Assembly: GCA_038049695.1 (NCBI GenBank)
Contig: CP142452.1
Location: forward strand, 35,018,501-35,082,500
Length of the DNA: 64,000 bases
Reading direction: 5' to 3'
From: Cinnamomum chago
Taxonomy: Eukaryota > Streptophyta > Magnoliopsida > Laurales > Lauraceae
A program made the position numbers and the translations under genes. Position 1 is the stretch's first letter. Each line of letters begins with the position of its first letter. Under the pieces are notes generated by a model, which was given only the letters and a program-made list of their open reading frames with translations, was not told where the DNA came from and ran no database searches. Shown one piece after another: positions 33,120 through 47,287 of the stretch.

Positions 33120-33231
33120 TTAGCATTTGCTTCAATGCCTTGCAGGATGCATTCCCATGTAAATTCTAATCCTCTGGCACCTACCCAGAGTGGTGCCGAC
33201 CTATGAAGAACAGAATCAACAAAAGCCCAAC
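33120..33231 (-). pseudogene. Captured TMEM147-like membrane protein exon
   Basis: After acceptor tttgcag the minus strand reads [20 protein letters not shown] then GLEFTWECILQGIEANAN. This is the conserved central part of plant TMEM147, an ER membrane protein linked to the translocon (family [26 protein letters not shown]). A stop follows at the exon end where the family continues, and no clear donor is kept, so the copy is cut here. Confidence 0.85.
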
Positions 33232-33648
33232 CTGCAAACAATAAAAAAATGACATCATTAGGGATCAGAGGGACAAAATTCACTACCAAAGCTACATTAG
33301 CTTACCATTGTCAAGTCACCAAATTTACACAGAGCAATCACAAGTCAGAACCAATTATTTGAATGATCCTAAGCAACTAACTCCTTGCATCGTGTCTAAA
33401 ACATTGGCCATTACTTTTTAACTTTCCATATTGATATCACCTGATCAAACGGTGATGATCAACTAGAATTTCTCTCTGTAAACTAAAATCAGTGTCATGA
33501 TTGTGTGAATTAAAATCAGTGTTATGACAACTAACATTGGCAATGAAAATGTCCTTGGTTTTAGTTACAACGAGTAGTGGCCTGCCATACATTCCCTAAA
33601 GGCAATTAAATGTATAATTCCACATTATTAAAGCCAAGAACAAAGTTA

Positions 33649-34689
<1,041 letters not shown>

Positions 34690-35210
34690 GAGAGGATACA
34701 GAGTGATGGGGAACGAGGGAGAGAGAGAACAGAAAAGAAAGAGAGAGGAGAGGGGGAATGGTGCGTGAATGCAGGAAGAGGGAGGGGTGTACCTGGTGCA
34801 GGGGAGGGGTCCGCGGCGCGAGGAGGAAGATGAAGGCGTCCGGGGGCTGCTGCGCGCTCTTGGCAGTGCTGCTGTAGTCGTCGTGCAGTGGAGAGGGAGG
34901 GAGAGATAGAGGAGATGGGCTCTGGAGAGGGCGATGGAGGCAGGAGAGGAAAAAATGAGTGAGGTGAGTGAGGAGAGAGAACGAAATGAGTGAGCAGAGG
35001 GAGGATGGAGGCGAGAGAGAAATAAATGAGAGAGGAGAAAGAAGGAAAAGAGGGAAATAGGAATTTCGAGAGGAGAGAGAACGAAATGAGGGAAAATACG
35101 CTGGTCGTGGGCGTGAGAGAGATGAAGAGCAGAGAGACCGGAGAGGGGGGCTGCCTCTGAGATGGGTCGCGCAGGGGGTTGTGAGATGCAGAGAGAGAGA
35201 GGGGGGGGCA
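34690..35210 (-). promoter_or_regulatory. GA/CT-rich tract inside the CACTA-2 right end
   Basis: Long purine-rich plus strand (gagagagg, ggaggagag words), CT-rich in the sense of the captured exons, just inside the right subterminal array. Same place and base bias as in CACTA-1 and CACTA-3. Inferred promoter or leader. The 188-residue minus-strand ORF across it is Ser/Pro/Leu low complexity and not believed. Confidence 0.5.
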
Positions 35211-35289
35211 AGATGGAGAGGGAGAGGAGGTGATGGTGTTGAGTGTTCGTTCGGCTGTGACAGAAATGGAAGAGCTGTGCGTCCTCCGT

Positions 35290-35730
35290 TACCTCATTTT
35301 AGTTTCATTTCGTCGCCAATTCTTCTCAAAAAAGAAACCGCGAAGAGAGTCAGCGCGCCCAAATTTTATGCATTCCGCGACGATATAAATTCGCTGCGGA
35401 ATATTATAAAGTTATTTTGCGGCAAAATATTTTTGTCGCAAAATCTCTTTAATAAAATTCATTGTTTATGATTTAGCGATGAAATAAACTCGTCGCAAAA
35501 TAAATAATTTCGTCGCCAAATTTATATCTCCTCATGGCGCCAACCCCATCTTTTGGCGCCAAATTTTCCGCGACAACATTTAGCGTCGATTAAAAATTAT
35601 CGTCGTTAATTCATTTGTATTTTCATTTTAGGGGACGAAATTAATTTTTCGTCGCGAAAACCACTATTTAGCGACAAATTCTCAAAACGTCGCGAAATAT
35701 TCGCCGCGAAAAATGATTTTTGTTGTAGTG
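35290..35730. repeat. CACTA-2 right subterminal repeats
   Basis: Dense cgtcgc / gcgacg words and ggcgcc words (35535-35570) leading to the TIR at 35730. Matches the left end in wording. Confidence 0.85.
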
Positions 35731-35733
35731 ATA

Positions 35734-37763
35734 GTTAAATCTTTTTGTTGGTCATTATTACATTTGCATTTTGTTCTTTGATAGTTACATTTATTAAAAT
35801 GCATTGTTTCTTTATGATCAATTGATTTTGTCTTCATGCACCATTCTAGTTGCATATCATGGTTTTCAAAATCATTTGATTATAATTTCATCATGTTAGA
35901 TTTGCTTTTTACTCACATTAAGTTATATCTCTTGCATTGCATTTCTATATATGATTAATTGATTGTTATTTCAAAAGCTTTCATAGCTAGATTATTTATG
36001 GTCGATTGTTGTTATAAGCCATTTGCATCTTTGCTCTTTTAGTTGCATTCTTTTTATATGCAAATGTCAATTGGTTCCATATATGGTTGTGATCTTAGTT
36101 ATATTTGTAGAAACTATACTAGAACTCAAATCCATCTTTTATGCTTTCTAGTCATTTTTTTATGGATGGTTATGATGTTGATTCATGTATATTCTCTAAG
36201 TGATGTCATCCTTATACATATTTCAACTTCATAGTAGTGATCTTGATCATATGAAACTCTTTGAAATCCATTCCTTGTATATCTATATGTTTGATGGATA
36301 TCTTAGTTGTTGAATTCATATGATTTTGTCACTTTGAAAATTGCATGCATTACCATGTTATACCCTTTTGCATTGCAATTTATCTTGTTCATCACTATGC
36401 TCATTAGTTATATCATTAAAAGTGATGAATAATCATTTATGATGCTTGATGAAATTTTGTGTTTGTAACATCCTTGCTCTTAATCATGTTTTCAAATTCA
36501 ATTGGTTTCATTTGGTATAATTTTCAATTGATTTCATATCCAATTGATGTCTTGTCTTGAGAATGTGATAGACCTTGTGTACATTAGATTGAACTTCATA
36601 GTCATATATTTTTGTTCCATGTCACATTTCATTAGCATCATAATTTTCATGTTCGCCGCCTCTCTTGCTCATATAGGTAAATCTCATGACCACCATATTT
36701 ATGTATTCATAATCTTGGTTGGTTATTAGTTGAGGTTGGCTTCATGTTTGAATTTCATTTCACTCATCTTGCACATGATAGTCATATTTTTTGATTGAAT
36801 GAAATGATTTCAAAACTTTCATAGCATATAATTTTCATAGTTAAATTGATTGATGCTATGTTTAGTAAGCCCCATTTCATTATGGATAGCTCTAATTTGG
36901 ATTTATCTTAATAGTTATATTCTTTATAACTCCATTTTAGAGTAATTGATTTTATAGTCTTATCATTGAATCTCAATTGGTATTATTTGTTTTTCCAATT
37001 GGTATCCATGATTGCTTTTCTCTTTGGCCTTGCTCTTTATATTGGTAATAATTGATCATATTAAGCTCTATAGTTAAACGTGTCTAATCATTTCCTTGAA
37101 GTTGACTCTCAATTGGTAAAACCATCTTCTTCTTTCTCTTAATAGTTAAATCTTTGTCAAAAGTTTGACAAAAGGAGAGAATGGATTGAGGTGGAGTATA
37201 AACCTTCATAGGAAGTATTAGTTTTGATCAAATTCACCCTTGTATTGGCACCCTTAGAGACTTCTAACCATACATGATCACCTGTTATGTATTTCTCTTT
37301 CGGTTTCTTTTGTTAACAGGTGCTACTAAAATGTATTTTCCTTATTTCATGAGTGTAGATACCTTTGCAATTTAATGTCAAAGGGGGAGAGAGCAATCAA
37401 GTTGTCTAAAGGGGAGAGAATGTCCAAACTTCCTAAGGGGAGATATTGTATGATCTTCTACAGGGGGAGAGAATGCATATCTTGCCAAAGGGAGAGAGTG
37501 CTTGGTCAAAGGGGGAGAGTTGAAAGAAGAAAGAAAGCCTGGAACTAAAGAAGATGCTTGGCTAAAGAAAGAAAGATGAAAAGAAAGCTTGAAGAATGAT
37601 CAAGCTCCAAGCATAAAGAAGATTGAAGAAAAAGACCTAGAGCCCAAGCTAAGGGAATGAGCATCCAAGAGATTTCAAGGCCTGTCCAGCTTAGGGGGAG
37701 CTGAAGACTTTGTGTGTAAATTCAGTATTGAGTAAGTTGCCATCAAATTCCAAAGGGGGAGAT
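35734..37763 (+). mobile_element. Internal region of the Sirevirus-like element, right of CACTA-2
   Basis: Continuation of the retrotransposon cut by CACTA-2. It is T-rich with no pol motif, so the element lacks protease, integrase, RT and RNase H. From 37375 it carries repeated aaagggggagagag words and ends in the polypurine tract ccaaagggggagat (37750-37763) just before the LTR. Probably a non-autonomous derivative. Confidence 0.65.
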
Positions 37764-39362
37764 TGTTAGGGATTTTGTATTTGCAATTTGATGGATGCAT
37801 TAACATTTTAGCACCATTTGAATTTTCACACATGCATTATTTTAGAAAATCTTGAAATCTTGATTTTCACATGCATTGTTTTTAAGACTTGTAGAAATCT
37901 TGATTCATGCATGTTTTGACTTTAAACTTGGATGCAATTAGTTTTGAAAAGAAGTTTTTCGAATCAAGCAAGCCTATGAGTTTTAAATCTTTTAAATCAT
38001 TTTAGGCTTTTTATGTTTCATGTTTTTAAACCTCTTAGTTTGATTTAAAACATGTAGCTTGATTTAATGGCCCAAAAATTCCCAACCAAAAATCACTTTG
38101 AAAAATACAATTTTTGGGAAAAAGGTCCCTAGACCCGGTCGACCCATAGTGTGGTCGGTCGACCGAGCCCATGGACCCGGTTGACCGACCACACATGGGG
38201 TCGACCGGGTAAAGAGCCGTTGTAGCTCTTTTCAAACGGTCAGTTTTATGACCGTTGAAGGCCAGGTCGACCGGGCATTGTTCCAGGTCGACCGGGGATT
38301 ACCCGTTGGGCAGTTTTTGGCTATAAAAATGAAGTTCATTCCTTTGCCAAAGTAAGAGATTTTTAAGTCATCCTTGAGGTGTTTGGAGACAAGACAAAGG
38401 GGATGAACTAAGAGAGACCAATGGGTCATTTGGAAAGCTAAAGCTTGGATTAATGAAGTTAAATCTCTAAGTAAGCTTTACCTTTCAGCTTACCTTTCTT
38501 AATCATATGTTAGATGCTTTGTTTAAATCTTTGGTAAATGATTTTTAGCATGATAACTATGATGTGTTGAATCCATTCTTGTTTTTATCTTTGATTTAAG
38601 TTGAATTGGATTCTTCACCCTTGATTTCAAACCAAGTTGTTATAAAATCTTCTTTAATCATGCTTAGCCAAAATCTTTGATTTCTTTTATAGCATGATTC
38701 ATTTACTTGGTTGAATCTTTATTTTTTGTTTTCATTCATTTAAACCTTAGTTAAATTAATTTGGTTTTGAAAACAACATTGCACATGCATCACATGTTTT
38801 AAGTTAATAAATTTCATACAACTTGTGAGCCCTTGATTCTCATGTCATTAACAAGTTTGTATTCATACATGTAATTTGCATTTAACTCTTAAAGTGTTTG
38901 TGTAGACACTACATTGAGAGAAAATCTTTTTATTGTAAAGGTTATTGCTTAGCCTAAGAAAAGCACATTGTAGAGGTTATCGCTTAGCCTTGGAAAAACA
39001 TCTTGTAAATGTTATTGCTTAGCCTAGAAAAGCACATTGATAGGTTGTTGTTTATCCTAGAAAAACAACATTGTAAAGGTTATTGCTTAGCCTATTGAAA
39101 AGCATAGATAGTGGAAATCCGGTTGGGTGTTGGATCACAAGCCGGTAGTGGATGTAGGCATTGAGGCCGAACCACTATAAATCCTTGTGTGATGGTGATT
39201 GCTTTGTGGTGATTGTTTTTATTAGCTTCCGTATTTTGTTTGATAATCATCACTTGTGACTAGTTAATTTTAAAGAAGTTTAAATTTATCTTAATTGGTC
39301 ACTTACTTGTAGCTCACCCTATTCACCCCCCCCCCCTCTAGGGTTAGGATCCAGGACTTTCA
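37764..39362 (+). mobile_element. 3' LTR of the Sirevirus-like element
   Basis: Starts tgttagggattttgtatttg directly after the polypurine tract. Ends ...tattcacccccc(c)n-ctctagggttag...gactttca at 39362, where a gypsy pol reading frame resumes. TATA box ctataaaaat at 38321-38330. GGTCGACC palindromes at 38136-38300 lie just upstream of it. Loose tandem repeats with ttgcttagcctagaaaagcac occur at 38930-39110. Length about 1.6 kb. Confidence 0.8.
38136..38300. repeat. GGTCGACC palindrome array upstream of the LTR TATA box
   Basis: Repeated ccggtcgacc / ggtcgaccgg words (about seven, some with one change) ending about 20-30 bp before ctataaaaat. Same position relative to TATA as the GGCTAGCC array in the LTR at 6426-7558. 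Confidence 0.8.
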
Positions 39363-39363
39363 G

Positions 39364-39606
39364 TACGTCCCCGACCCTTTGCATGTACTCCGACATGAGC
39401 CTTTGGAAATTCGAGAGGATGCTACCTATGTTGAGAAGCCCGTTCAGATCATTGACACAAAGGAACAAGAGTTAAGGACACAGACTATTCAGTGTGAGAA
39501 AGTACTTTGGGAGAATCATGGACCGGAAGAAGCAACGTGGGAACTACGAGATCAAGTGCAGAATAAGTATCCACATCTTCTACGTGAGGTGAGTGACAAC
39601 GTTTAG
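39364..39606 (+). pseudogene. C-terminal end of a Ty3/gypsy chromovirus polyprotein
   Basis: Reads YVPDPLHVLRHEPLEIREDA, ending KVLWENHGPEEATWELRDQV and KYPHLL. This is the end of integrase in Tekay/Del-type chromoviruses, including the chromodomain-like tail. The frame begins at the base after the Sirevirus LTR, so the latter was inserted into this pol gene. Upstream pol is not in the window. Confidence 0.88.
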
Positions 39607-41992
39607 TGTTAATTAAGTTGTCTTTTAGTTCTAAGCGTGTTTAGTGTGTTTTGGTTAAGTTGGGATTAGAATAGTTTTTGACATAGCTTTGGGGAATTTT
39701 GAGTGCCTTTGTGACTAGTGGGCCCTTTGGGGGTTCCTTTATGACTTTGTGTTTATTTGGGGGATTGTCTAAGATTCTTGGGTTTGATTGTTTTAATTCC
39801 ATTTTACTTGTCTCGTTAATCCCTACAACTTTTATGTTGATCCCGTGCCCGTTCAAGACCCCGAAACCCGACTTTCCTAGCATTGAGAGCAAAACAGTCA
39901 TTTTACACTAAATCTGTACCCAAAATTTGATATCCCTGAAAGCCGCGAAACATATACTTTTTGGAAACTAGATATTTCGACGATCACTTTTCTCTTCTTC
40001 TTCAAATTCGTTTGAAGCCCTGATAAAAATGATTTTAGCCCATGAAGGATTCTAGTGGTGGAACTCAACTCCATTTTCTCTATAAAGAGAACTTCCCTTC
40101 CCTTTTCCCCTTTTTTAGCAAACTTCAACCTCTCAAACTAGGGTTTCCCTTCTTCCTTTCTTTCTCTTGCTTTTCCATCACCAAATCCCTATCAACCTTG
40201 CACCACTAGCAAAATGGAGATCACCATCCTCTCCCTCTCCAATAAAGTTTCACCTTGATATCTTTTGAGAGAAAACTTTCCATTTCAAGACTCTTTTTGA
40301 GCTCACCTTGCCCATTTGAAGAACCTACAAGTAAGCAACCCTCCCCATCACTTTGCTTTGTGTTCCTTTGGCCTTGAAGAGGTTCCATTTTCATTATTGT
40401 TAGGTTTCTCTTTCTATTTCTTGTGTTGACCCTTTTAGGGTTTGTTTTGGGGATTTTTGTTTGTAGCTTGGATTCTTGACTTGGAGAAGTGTATAGAGCT
40501 TGTCATTGATTAGCTTGGACCTAAGGCAAGTGGATGATTTGTTATTTGAGCATCAAATGGTTTTATAAGAAATGTGATTGATTTTGTTGTTTTTCCACTC
40601 ATGCTTATTTATTGCATTGACTTGAAATAATTGCTCATGAAAGAGCCTTGATAGTGCATTTAATGCCATAGAAATGTATTGGTTCATGGCATTCAATTAT
40701 CTCTTGTTTTTAGCTCAAATGTACTCTTGTGGGTAGTGGTTTCCTTCCCCTCTTTCTTTATATTTGGATGTGATGTTATTGGAGGAGGATGGAATGGAAG
40801 TTGTTGGAGATTTGATGTTGGTTTGGATAGGGTTTTGAGCTCCTCATATGGTGTATACAAGGGGCTAAAAGGAGGTTGTATATGGAGGAGAAAGAGAGGA
40901 GATGAATTGTCCCGGAACCAGTTTTTGGACAATTCGCTCGAGCGAACTTGACAGGTTGCTCGAGCGAAGTATCCAAAAAAGGGTTCGAATCATTCCAATG
41001 GACAGTTCGCTCGAGCGAACCCTTTTATCGCTCGAGCGACCCTCCCAGAACTCGTTCCAGAGAGTGGTTAGTTCGAGCAAATTGAAATTTTGCTTGAGCC
41101 AACCTGATACTGGATGAGTTCGCTCGAGCGACCTCAACTTCGCTCGAGTGAACCCACCCAGACAACTATTCCAGAGAGCTCACCGCTCGAGCGAACTCCA
41201 TGTCCGCTCGAGCGATGGGTACTGTACACCTGGGACTGTTTTGGGAGCACTAATATAATGCTTAAATGTTTAAGAGAGGTTTGTTGGGAACCCTATAGTG
41301 AAGAGAAGAGCCATTCGTTTTATTTGATATCCGTTTGAGAAAGAAACCACATCATAAAGATTTCATTTGAAGTTTTGAGGATCCTAAGGTGTATAAGGAG
41401 CTCGGAATGTCGCCAAACTCAAAGAGTACCAAGTTGTTATTAAATCGACATATGGAACCCCTATTCGCCTTAAATGAATCTTGACCCTGATATTTTACCC
41501 GAAACTTCAATGGTTATTATATTTCACTGTTCCCAAGGTTTATACTACACGACTTGTTATTCCCGAAAGCTTTGAAATTGTAATTGATATAGTTATTAGT
41601 TCAGAAATGAATTGTTCAGATTGATATGATAGTTGTGCCTTTGAGCACCCCGTCCTGCTTGTTTATGTACTTGCACTTGATGTATTTTATATATGTTTTG
41701 ATCTTGTCATTTGACCTATGAATCGGCACCACTAAGCTTGGATAACCCTGTTGGTCTGATCCACCGACTTGGAGATCCTCATCTTGTCCCGCCAGCTGCA
41801 GTTTGGATCTCGCTACCCGGTTATTACCGCGGTCTTATCCCGATACCCCGGATTGCTACTGTGGTTCCCGATGCCTGGCTCGCTACCGTGGTAATGTCCC
41901 GTATATTATATGTATATGTATATATTTCGTTGCTTCTCCTCACCTCGTGTGACTGAGATCAATGCCTTGATATGCTCTGTCACTTCGGTGAT
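39607..41992 (+). mobile_element. Chromovirus LTR copy 1, truncated at its 3' side
   Basis: Homologous to the LTR that follows: shared gctttggggaattttga, ggccctttgggggttcc, a TATA-like tctataaagagaac (about 40079) and aagcttggataacc (41738). It breaks off after ctgtcacttcggtgatagaa, where a new LTR copy starts with gaccccgacccgag. The U5 end is missing. Confidence 0.7.
40934..41215. repeat. GCTCGAGC palindrome array in chromovirus LTR copy 1
   Basis: Eight CTCGAG cores, mostly as ttcgctcgagcgaac, within about 280 bp. Unlike the copia-type LTRs, the array lies about 850 bp downstream of the TATA box, so it would be transcribed. Confidence 0.85.
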
Positions 41993-44900
41993 AGAAGACC
42001 CCGACCCGAGTGAACCCGATCAGTGTTTATTAAGTTGTGTGTTAGTCTTAAGCGTGATTAGTAGTATTTGACTAAGTTGGGTTTGGAATAACTTTTGATA
42101 TAGCTTTGGGGAATTTTGATTGCTTAGTAATTAGTGGGGCCCTTTGGGGGTTCCTTCTTTATGACCTTGCATGCGCTTGAGGATTTATCGAAGATTTTTA
42201 CATTCATTGTTTTAATCCCATTTTATTCGTATTGTTAATCTGTACAACTTTCATGTTGATCCCGTCCCCATTCGAGATCCATAAACCCGATTTCCTAGCA
42301 TTGAGGGCAAAACAGTCATTGTACACTAAATCTGTACCCAAAACTTGATATTCCCGAAATCTGTGAAACATATACTTTTTGGAAACTAGATATTTCGGCG
42401 ATCATTTCTTCCTTCTTCGTCGAATTCATCCGAGATCCCGAAAGACATGATTTCAGCCCAAAAGAGTGTCTTAAGTAGTGGGACCCATTCCCATTTGCTT
42501 ATATAAGGAGAACTCATCTTCCTCATTTCCCTTTTCCAGCACAAAAAGAACCTAGGGTTTGCTTTGGCAACTTTCTCTTCTTCTTCTTGCTCTCTCCATC
42601 TCAATCTCCCACCAAACTTGCACCAACATCAAAATGGACTTCACCATTCTCTTCCTCATCTTGAAGGCTACCTTTTGATACCATTTGTGAAGAAAACCTC
42701 TCATTCCAAGATCTTCTTTGAGCTAGCTCTTACCATTTAAAGGTCATCCAAGTAAGCAATCTTCTCCATCTCCTAGATTTGTATTCTTCTAGTCCTAGAG
42801 AAGCTTCATCTCCATTATTGTGAGTTCTATCTTCTTCATTCATTGTTTGACCCATTTTAGGGTTTGTTTTGGGGTTTTGTTTGTGCTTGTAGGATTCTTG
42901 AGAGAGTTTTGTTTAATAGCTTGATTTTCTTGATTAGAAGACCCAAGGCAAGTGGATGAGTTAATAGTATGAGCTTTCAATGGTTTTCATGAGGAATGTG
43001 GTTGCTTTGTCATTTCCATTCATATTTATTGGCTTGCATTGATTTTTGAAATAAATGCTTTGAATGAACCTTGCTAAATCATTTAATGCTTTGGAAACAT
43101 ATTGGTTATGGTACTTGTTGTATTTTGGATATATCTTAAATGAATGTTTGTGATTTGGTTTCTCTTTCCTCTTGTGGTTGTTGTGGTTAAGAAGGAGGTG
43201 ATGGAATGAACACATATTGGGGTTTTGGAAAAGTTTAAATAGATGTATTGGAGGAGCTCTTAGCTCAGTTTTATTGCAGGGATTAAATGGAAGTGAGGAG
43301 AGTGGTTTTGAGGAGGAAAAAGGGCTCAAATCTAAACACAGTGGGTGTTTCCTACACCTGACGGTCAGCCAGCGGTCACCTGTCAACTAGCCGTCTGGTG
43401 ACTGGCGGCTAACCGCTAGCTAGCCGAACAGTCGCGGTTACTTTTTCAGAGAGCAACATTTTCCTCTTGAATGCACGGTCAGCCTCACGGTTAGCAAGCG
43501 GCGAACCACCTAACCCAGCAGCGGCTAACCGCCAGCCAACCGAACCATTTCGGTTACATTTCCAGTAACCTGTTTTCCTGTCAAGCCAACCACAATCAGC
43601 CAGCGGCTAACTGCCTAACCCAACGGCGGCTAACTGCCATCTGACCGCTAGGTAACCGAAATCACCCAGACAACCATTCTAGAGAGCTCCTCGCTCGAGC
43701 GAACTTTCCGGTTCACTCGAGCACTGAGCTTTGTCGGTCGAAGGCTAAGTTTGGGACAATGACGAATTGTTTAAATGTTTTGGGGTTATTCATTGAGAAC
43801 CCCTCTATGTCAGGGAGATTTACTAAGCAATGTATGAGGCCATTTGAAAAAGAAACCATATCACGAAGACGTCATTCGAAGTTTTGAAAATTCAAAGTGT
43901 ATAAGGAGCCCGGAATGTCCCCAAACTCAAAGAGTACCAAATTATTATTAGATTGACATACGGGATCCCTATTCACTTCAAATAAATCTTGAACCCGATA
44001 CTTTACCCGAAATTTCAATTGTTTATTGTACTTTATCGATCCCAAGATTTATACTACATGCCTTGTTTTCCCGAAAGCATCGAAGTACACCTGCAATGGT
44101 TACTTGTCTTGAAGTGCATTGCACCACATGAAACGACAGTGTGCCCTTGAGCACCCCCGTCCTGCTCGTTTATTTATTTGTACTTGATTTACTTGCACAT
44201 GTCTTGATTTGTTATTTGACCTATTAGTCGACATCACTAAGCTTGGATAACCATGTTGGTCTGATCCACCGACTTGGAGATCCCCCTCTTGTCCCGCCAC
44301 CTGCAGTTTGGGTCCCGCTATCCAGTTATTACCGTGGTCTTATCCCGATGCCGCAAATTCTACTGTAGTTCCCGATGCCCGGCTCGCTACCGTGGTCATG
44401 TATAGTATATGTATATGTATTTATTTATAAGATCCACCGTTTCTCATCACCTCGAGTGACTGAGATCAGTGCCTAGTTATTGCTCTGTCACTTTAGTGAT
44501 AGAGGACTTAGCTTCATGTGGTTACCATCTTGCTTGTTTTCCCGTTTCCTTGGTTACCTGGACATGTTTTATAATGCACACTTGTATTTGAATAAATGTT
44601 TTATCTTTTCATGGAAATTGTTATTGAGATAGGTTTTAAATGCTTTTGAAGGTAAATTCATTTATTATTATATTGTCTTTGTATTTTACCCATTTGCCAA
44701 ACCGTCGTGTTTGACCCACTCTTTGGTACTCAGGTCCCGTTGTTGGTTATCCAGAGGAGGCGGTCGGAGAACCACAACAGTTAGTTGAGTGGCACGCCGA
44801 TGATGTCATTTAGACATTCGGTTGTCTCGAGATGCGAATCATTTTGGGAGTTTGTGGATAACACATTCTTTTGGGATTATACTTTGAGATGTATTGGCCT

Positions 44901-45905
44901 TTGTTGGCCTCTATTTTTTGGAAATGTAATTAAATGATCTTTGTATAAACTCTAACTTACCTTTGGGTAACATGCTAATTATCATTGCTCATTCTGATAC
45001 AGTACTATACTTGTGTTATTATCTTTATGATTAGAGATGGATTGAATATTTGATTTGCTACACGCTTCCGCACTTAATAGAATTGTTCATATATGGTTGT
45101 GATATCCTCACCGCGGACACCTGTGGGAAATTAAATAACTGTGTGCACCTTGTTGACACACTCTACATATTAACCATTCACTCACCACACTACAATTAGT
45201 GCCCTGATCCCGGATTCTCGGTCCGGGGTCGCGGCAGTTGCCATCTTGCTTGTTTCCCGTTTCCTTGGTTACCTTTACATGTTTTACAACACATACTTGT
45301 ATTTGAATAAATGATTTATCTTTTTTATGAAAATTATTTTTAAACAGGTTTAAATGCTTTTGAAGGTAAATTCATTTATTATTATATTGTCATGTCTTTT
45401 CACCCATTGCCAAACCGTCGTGTTTGACCCACTCTTTGGTACTTAGGTCCGAACATTGTCTATCCTGAGGCAGAGCTTGAGGACGTGGTCAGTGAACCGT
45501 GATGCCTAGTTGAGTAACATTTTGGGAAACGTCTAACCATTCTTTTGGGGATTAGTATTTTGTCTATATTGGCCTTTGTTGGCCTCTATTTTTGGGGAAT
45601 GTAATTAAATGATCTTTTGTATAAACTTTAACTTTTCTTTTGAGAAAGCACTAATGATCATTGCTCATTCTGATACTTGATTTATATATTTATTTTTATC
45701 TCATGACTAGAATTGAATGTTTGATTTGCTACACGCTTCCGCATTGAAAGAAATATTTATGTTACTGTGATATCCTCACCGCGAACACCTGTGGGAAATT
45801 AAATAAATGTGTACACTTAATACTTTGTCATCCTAAACATGGCACATACAATAATTAGTCCCGATCTCGGATTAGTCCCGCGGGCCCGGTCCGGGGTCGC
45901 GACAA
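41993..45905 (+). mobile_element. Chromovirus LTR copy 2 with internal U5 duplication
   Basis: Starts near gaccccgacccgag, has a TATA box (ttatataagg, about 42499) and ends ggtccggggtcgcgaca at 45905. It carries a CGGCTAACCG/GCTCGAGC array at 43350-43740. The U5 part is present twice in tandem: 44523-45234 and about 45238-45905, each from ttaccatcttgcttg or ttgccatcttgcttg to cggtccggggtcgcg. The extra copy makes this LTR longer than usual. No primer-binding site follows, so it is a 3' or solo LTR. Confidence 0.7.
43350..43740. repeat. CGGCTAACCG word array plus GCTCGAGC words
   Basis: Repeated agcggctaaccg, ggctaactgcc and cggttac words and, at the end, two CTCGAG words. Located at the place where LTR copy 1 has only GCTCGAGC words, so the array content has been replaced between copies. 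Confidence 0.75.
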
Positions 45906-46300
45906 ATCCCAAAGATAATTCGGAAATCCGAATCTGGGGACGTGGACATCCAGAATCATAGTCCGTTGTGAGGTCCATTTAAGACTTTTTTACGACATTT
46001 AAGTAAAGAACATTTAAGCAAAAGCAATTATAGAAAATCAGCATAAGAATTTGAATATGTATCCAAAAATAATATCAGTCCATATACAACATATAACAAA
46101 TGTAAAGGATCAAGTCTCACTACAATGTTCGAGTTTCGATGTAAAAGGACATGTTTTATTTACAAATCCATCTCAACGTCACTAGGACCAGTAAACACTC
46201 ATCCACATGCCCTCCAATAGCCAAGGTGACTAAGGTACGCCCCTCTGCTACTGCTAGCTTGAAAGCGAGGTTTTAAAAAATAAATAAAGCCTAGCTACTA
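45906..46300. other. Unassigned sequence after the chromovirus LTR
   Basis: No gene is seen. It does not start with a tRNA-Met primer-binding site, so it is not the internal region of a 5' LTR. Probably a fragment of another retroelement. Confidence 0.4.
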
Positions 46301-47287
46301 TCTCTACCCGTGAGAATAGTGATGATAGCCGGGGCCCGGGTATTGTATCCACTAGGACAAAAAGGCTCAGTTGCATTGCTTTCAAGATCAATTCCTAAAT
46401 AAATTCCAAAAAAAGAACGAGAGTTTGGTTTGGGACTGTGGTTCCTAAATTATCTAAATGAAAATGGACTTTGCTTCAATTAAAGGAATGCCTTAGGGCA
46501 TGAATCACCCCTAGCTTTGTCCAATGGCAAGTATAAACCTAGGGTTTCAATATTAATGCTAAAAAAACCATTTTGGCTACAAGCCTCTATGGAGTCACCA
46601 AGTGGGTCATGTGGGTTTAGATTTGGGCATGACCTATCTCTTAGGCATAGATTATCTTGAGCCTAAACATCACATACATTGAAGCACCATTACATGAATA
46701 GCATTCAAGACTATAAGAATTGAACACTAAAGCTAGATATAGCATTAAATGAGAAAATCCATAAATGGGTAGCATTCACATCATGTAATCAAAGCATTTC
46801 AAACAAAACCCTTGGATCTACACATTGCCAAAGTACTTGCCTAGGGCATATCATCATAAGAGAAAATTAGTAACACATGGCGGGATAGTGACGAAGAATC
46901 CTTGATGAAGCCTCCATTGATGCTCCTTGGAATGCTTAAAGCCTAGCCTCCGATTGCCTTCTCCAACATTTTCCTCCCCCTAAACCCCGTCCCTCTCTTC
47001 TTTTTATATGTTCTTTCCGAAACTTCTACCTCAAATCGAGGAACCAAGGAAGTGTACCCCGCACCCAGCGTCTGGACACCACTGTGCTAGCGTTCGAATG
47101 CCAAAATGCAGTCTTGCCAGCTTGCTCTAAGTTGAGGCAATGTCCCTCCAATTAGCTCCGACTTCACTCCCTTCACCTAAAACACTTGCAAATAAGAAAA
47201 TATCACAACTAAGCACATGTACTATCATCTCAAGACATGACAAAGACGTCATTGAAGGGCCTAAATGGAAAATTTAGGCACTCATCA
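46301..47287 (-). mobile_element. LTR-like fragment, minus strand
   Basis: On the minus strand it begins tgatgagtgcctaaatttt at 47287, like Athila/Tat LTR starts. It ends near gccccggctatcatcactattc. No polypurine tract precedes the start and no coding region is attached, so it is a solo or truncated LTR. The lower boundary is approximate. Confidence 0.5.
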
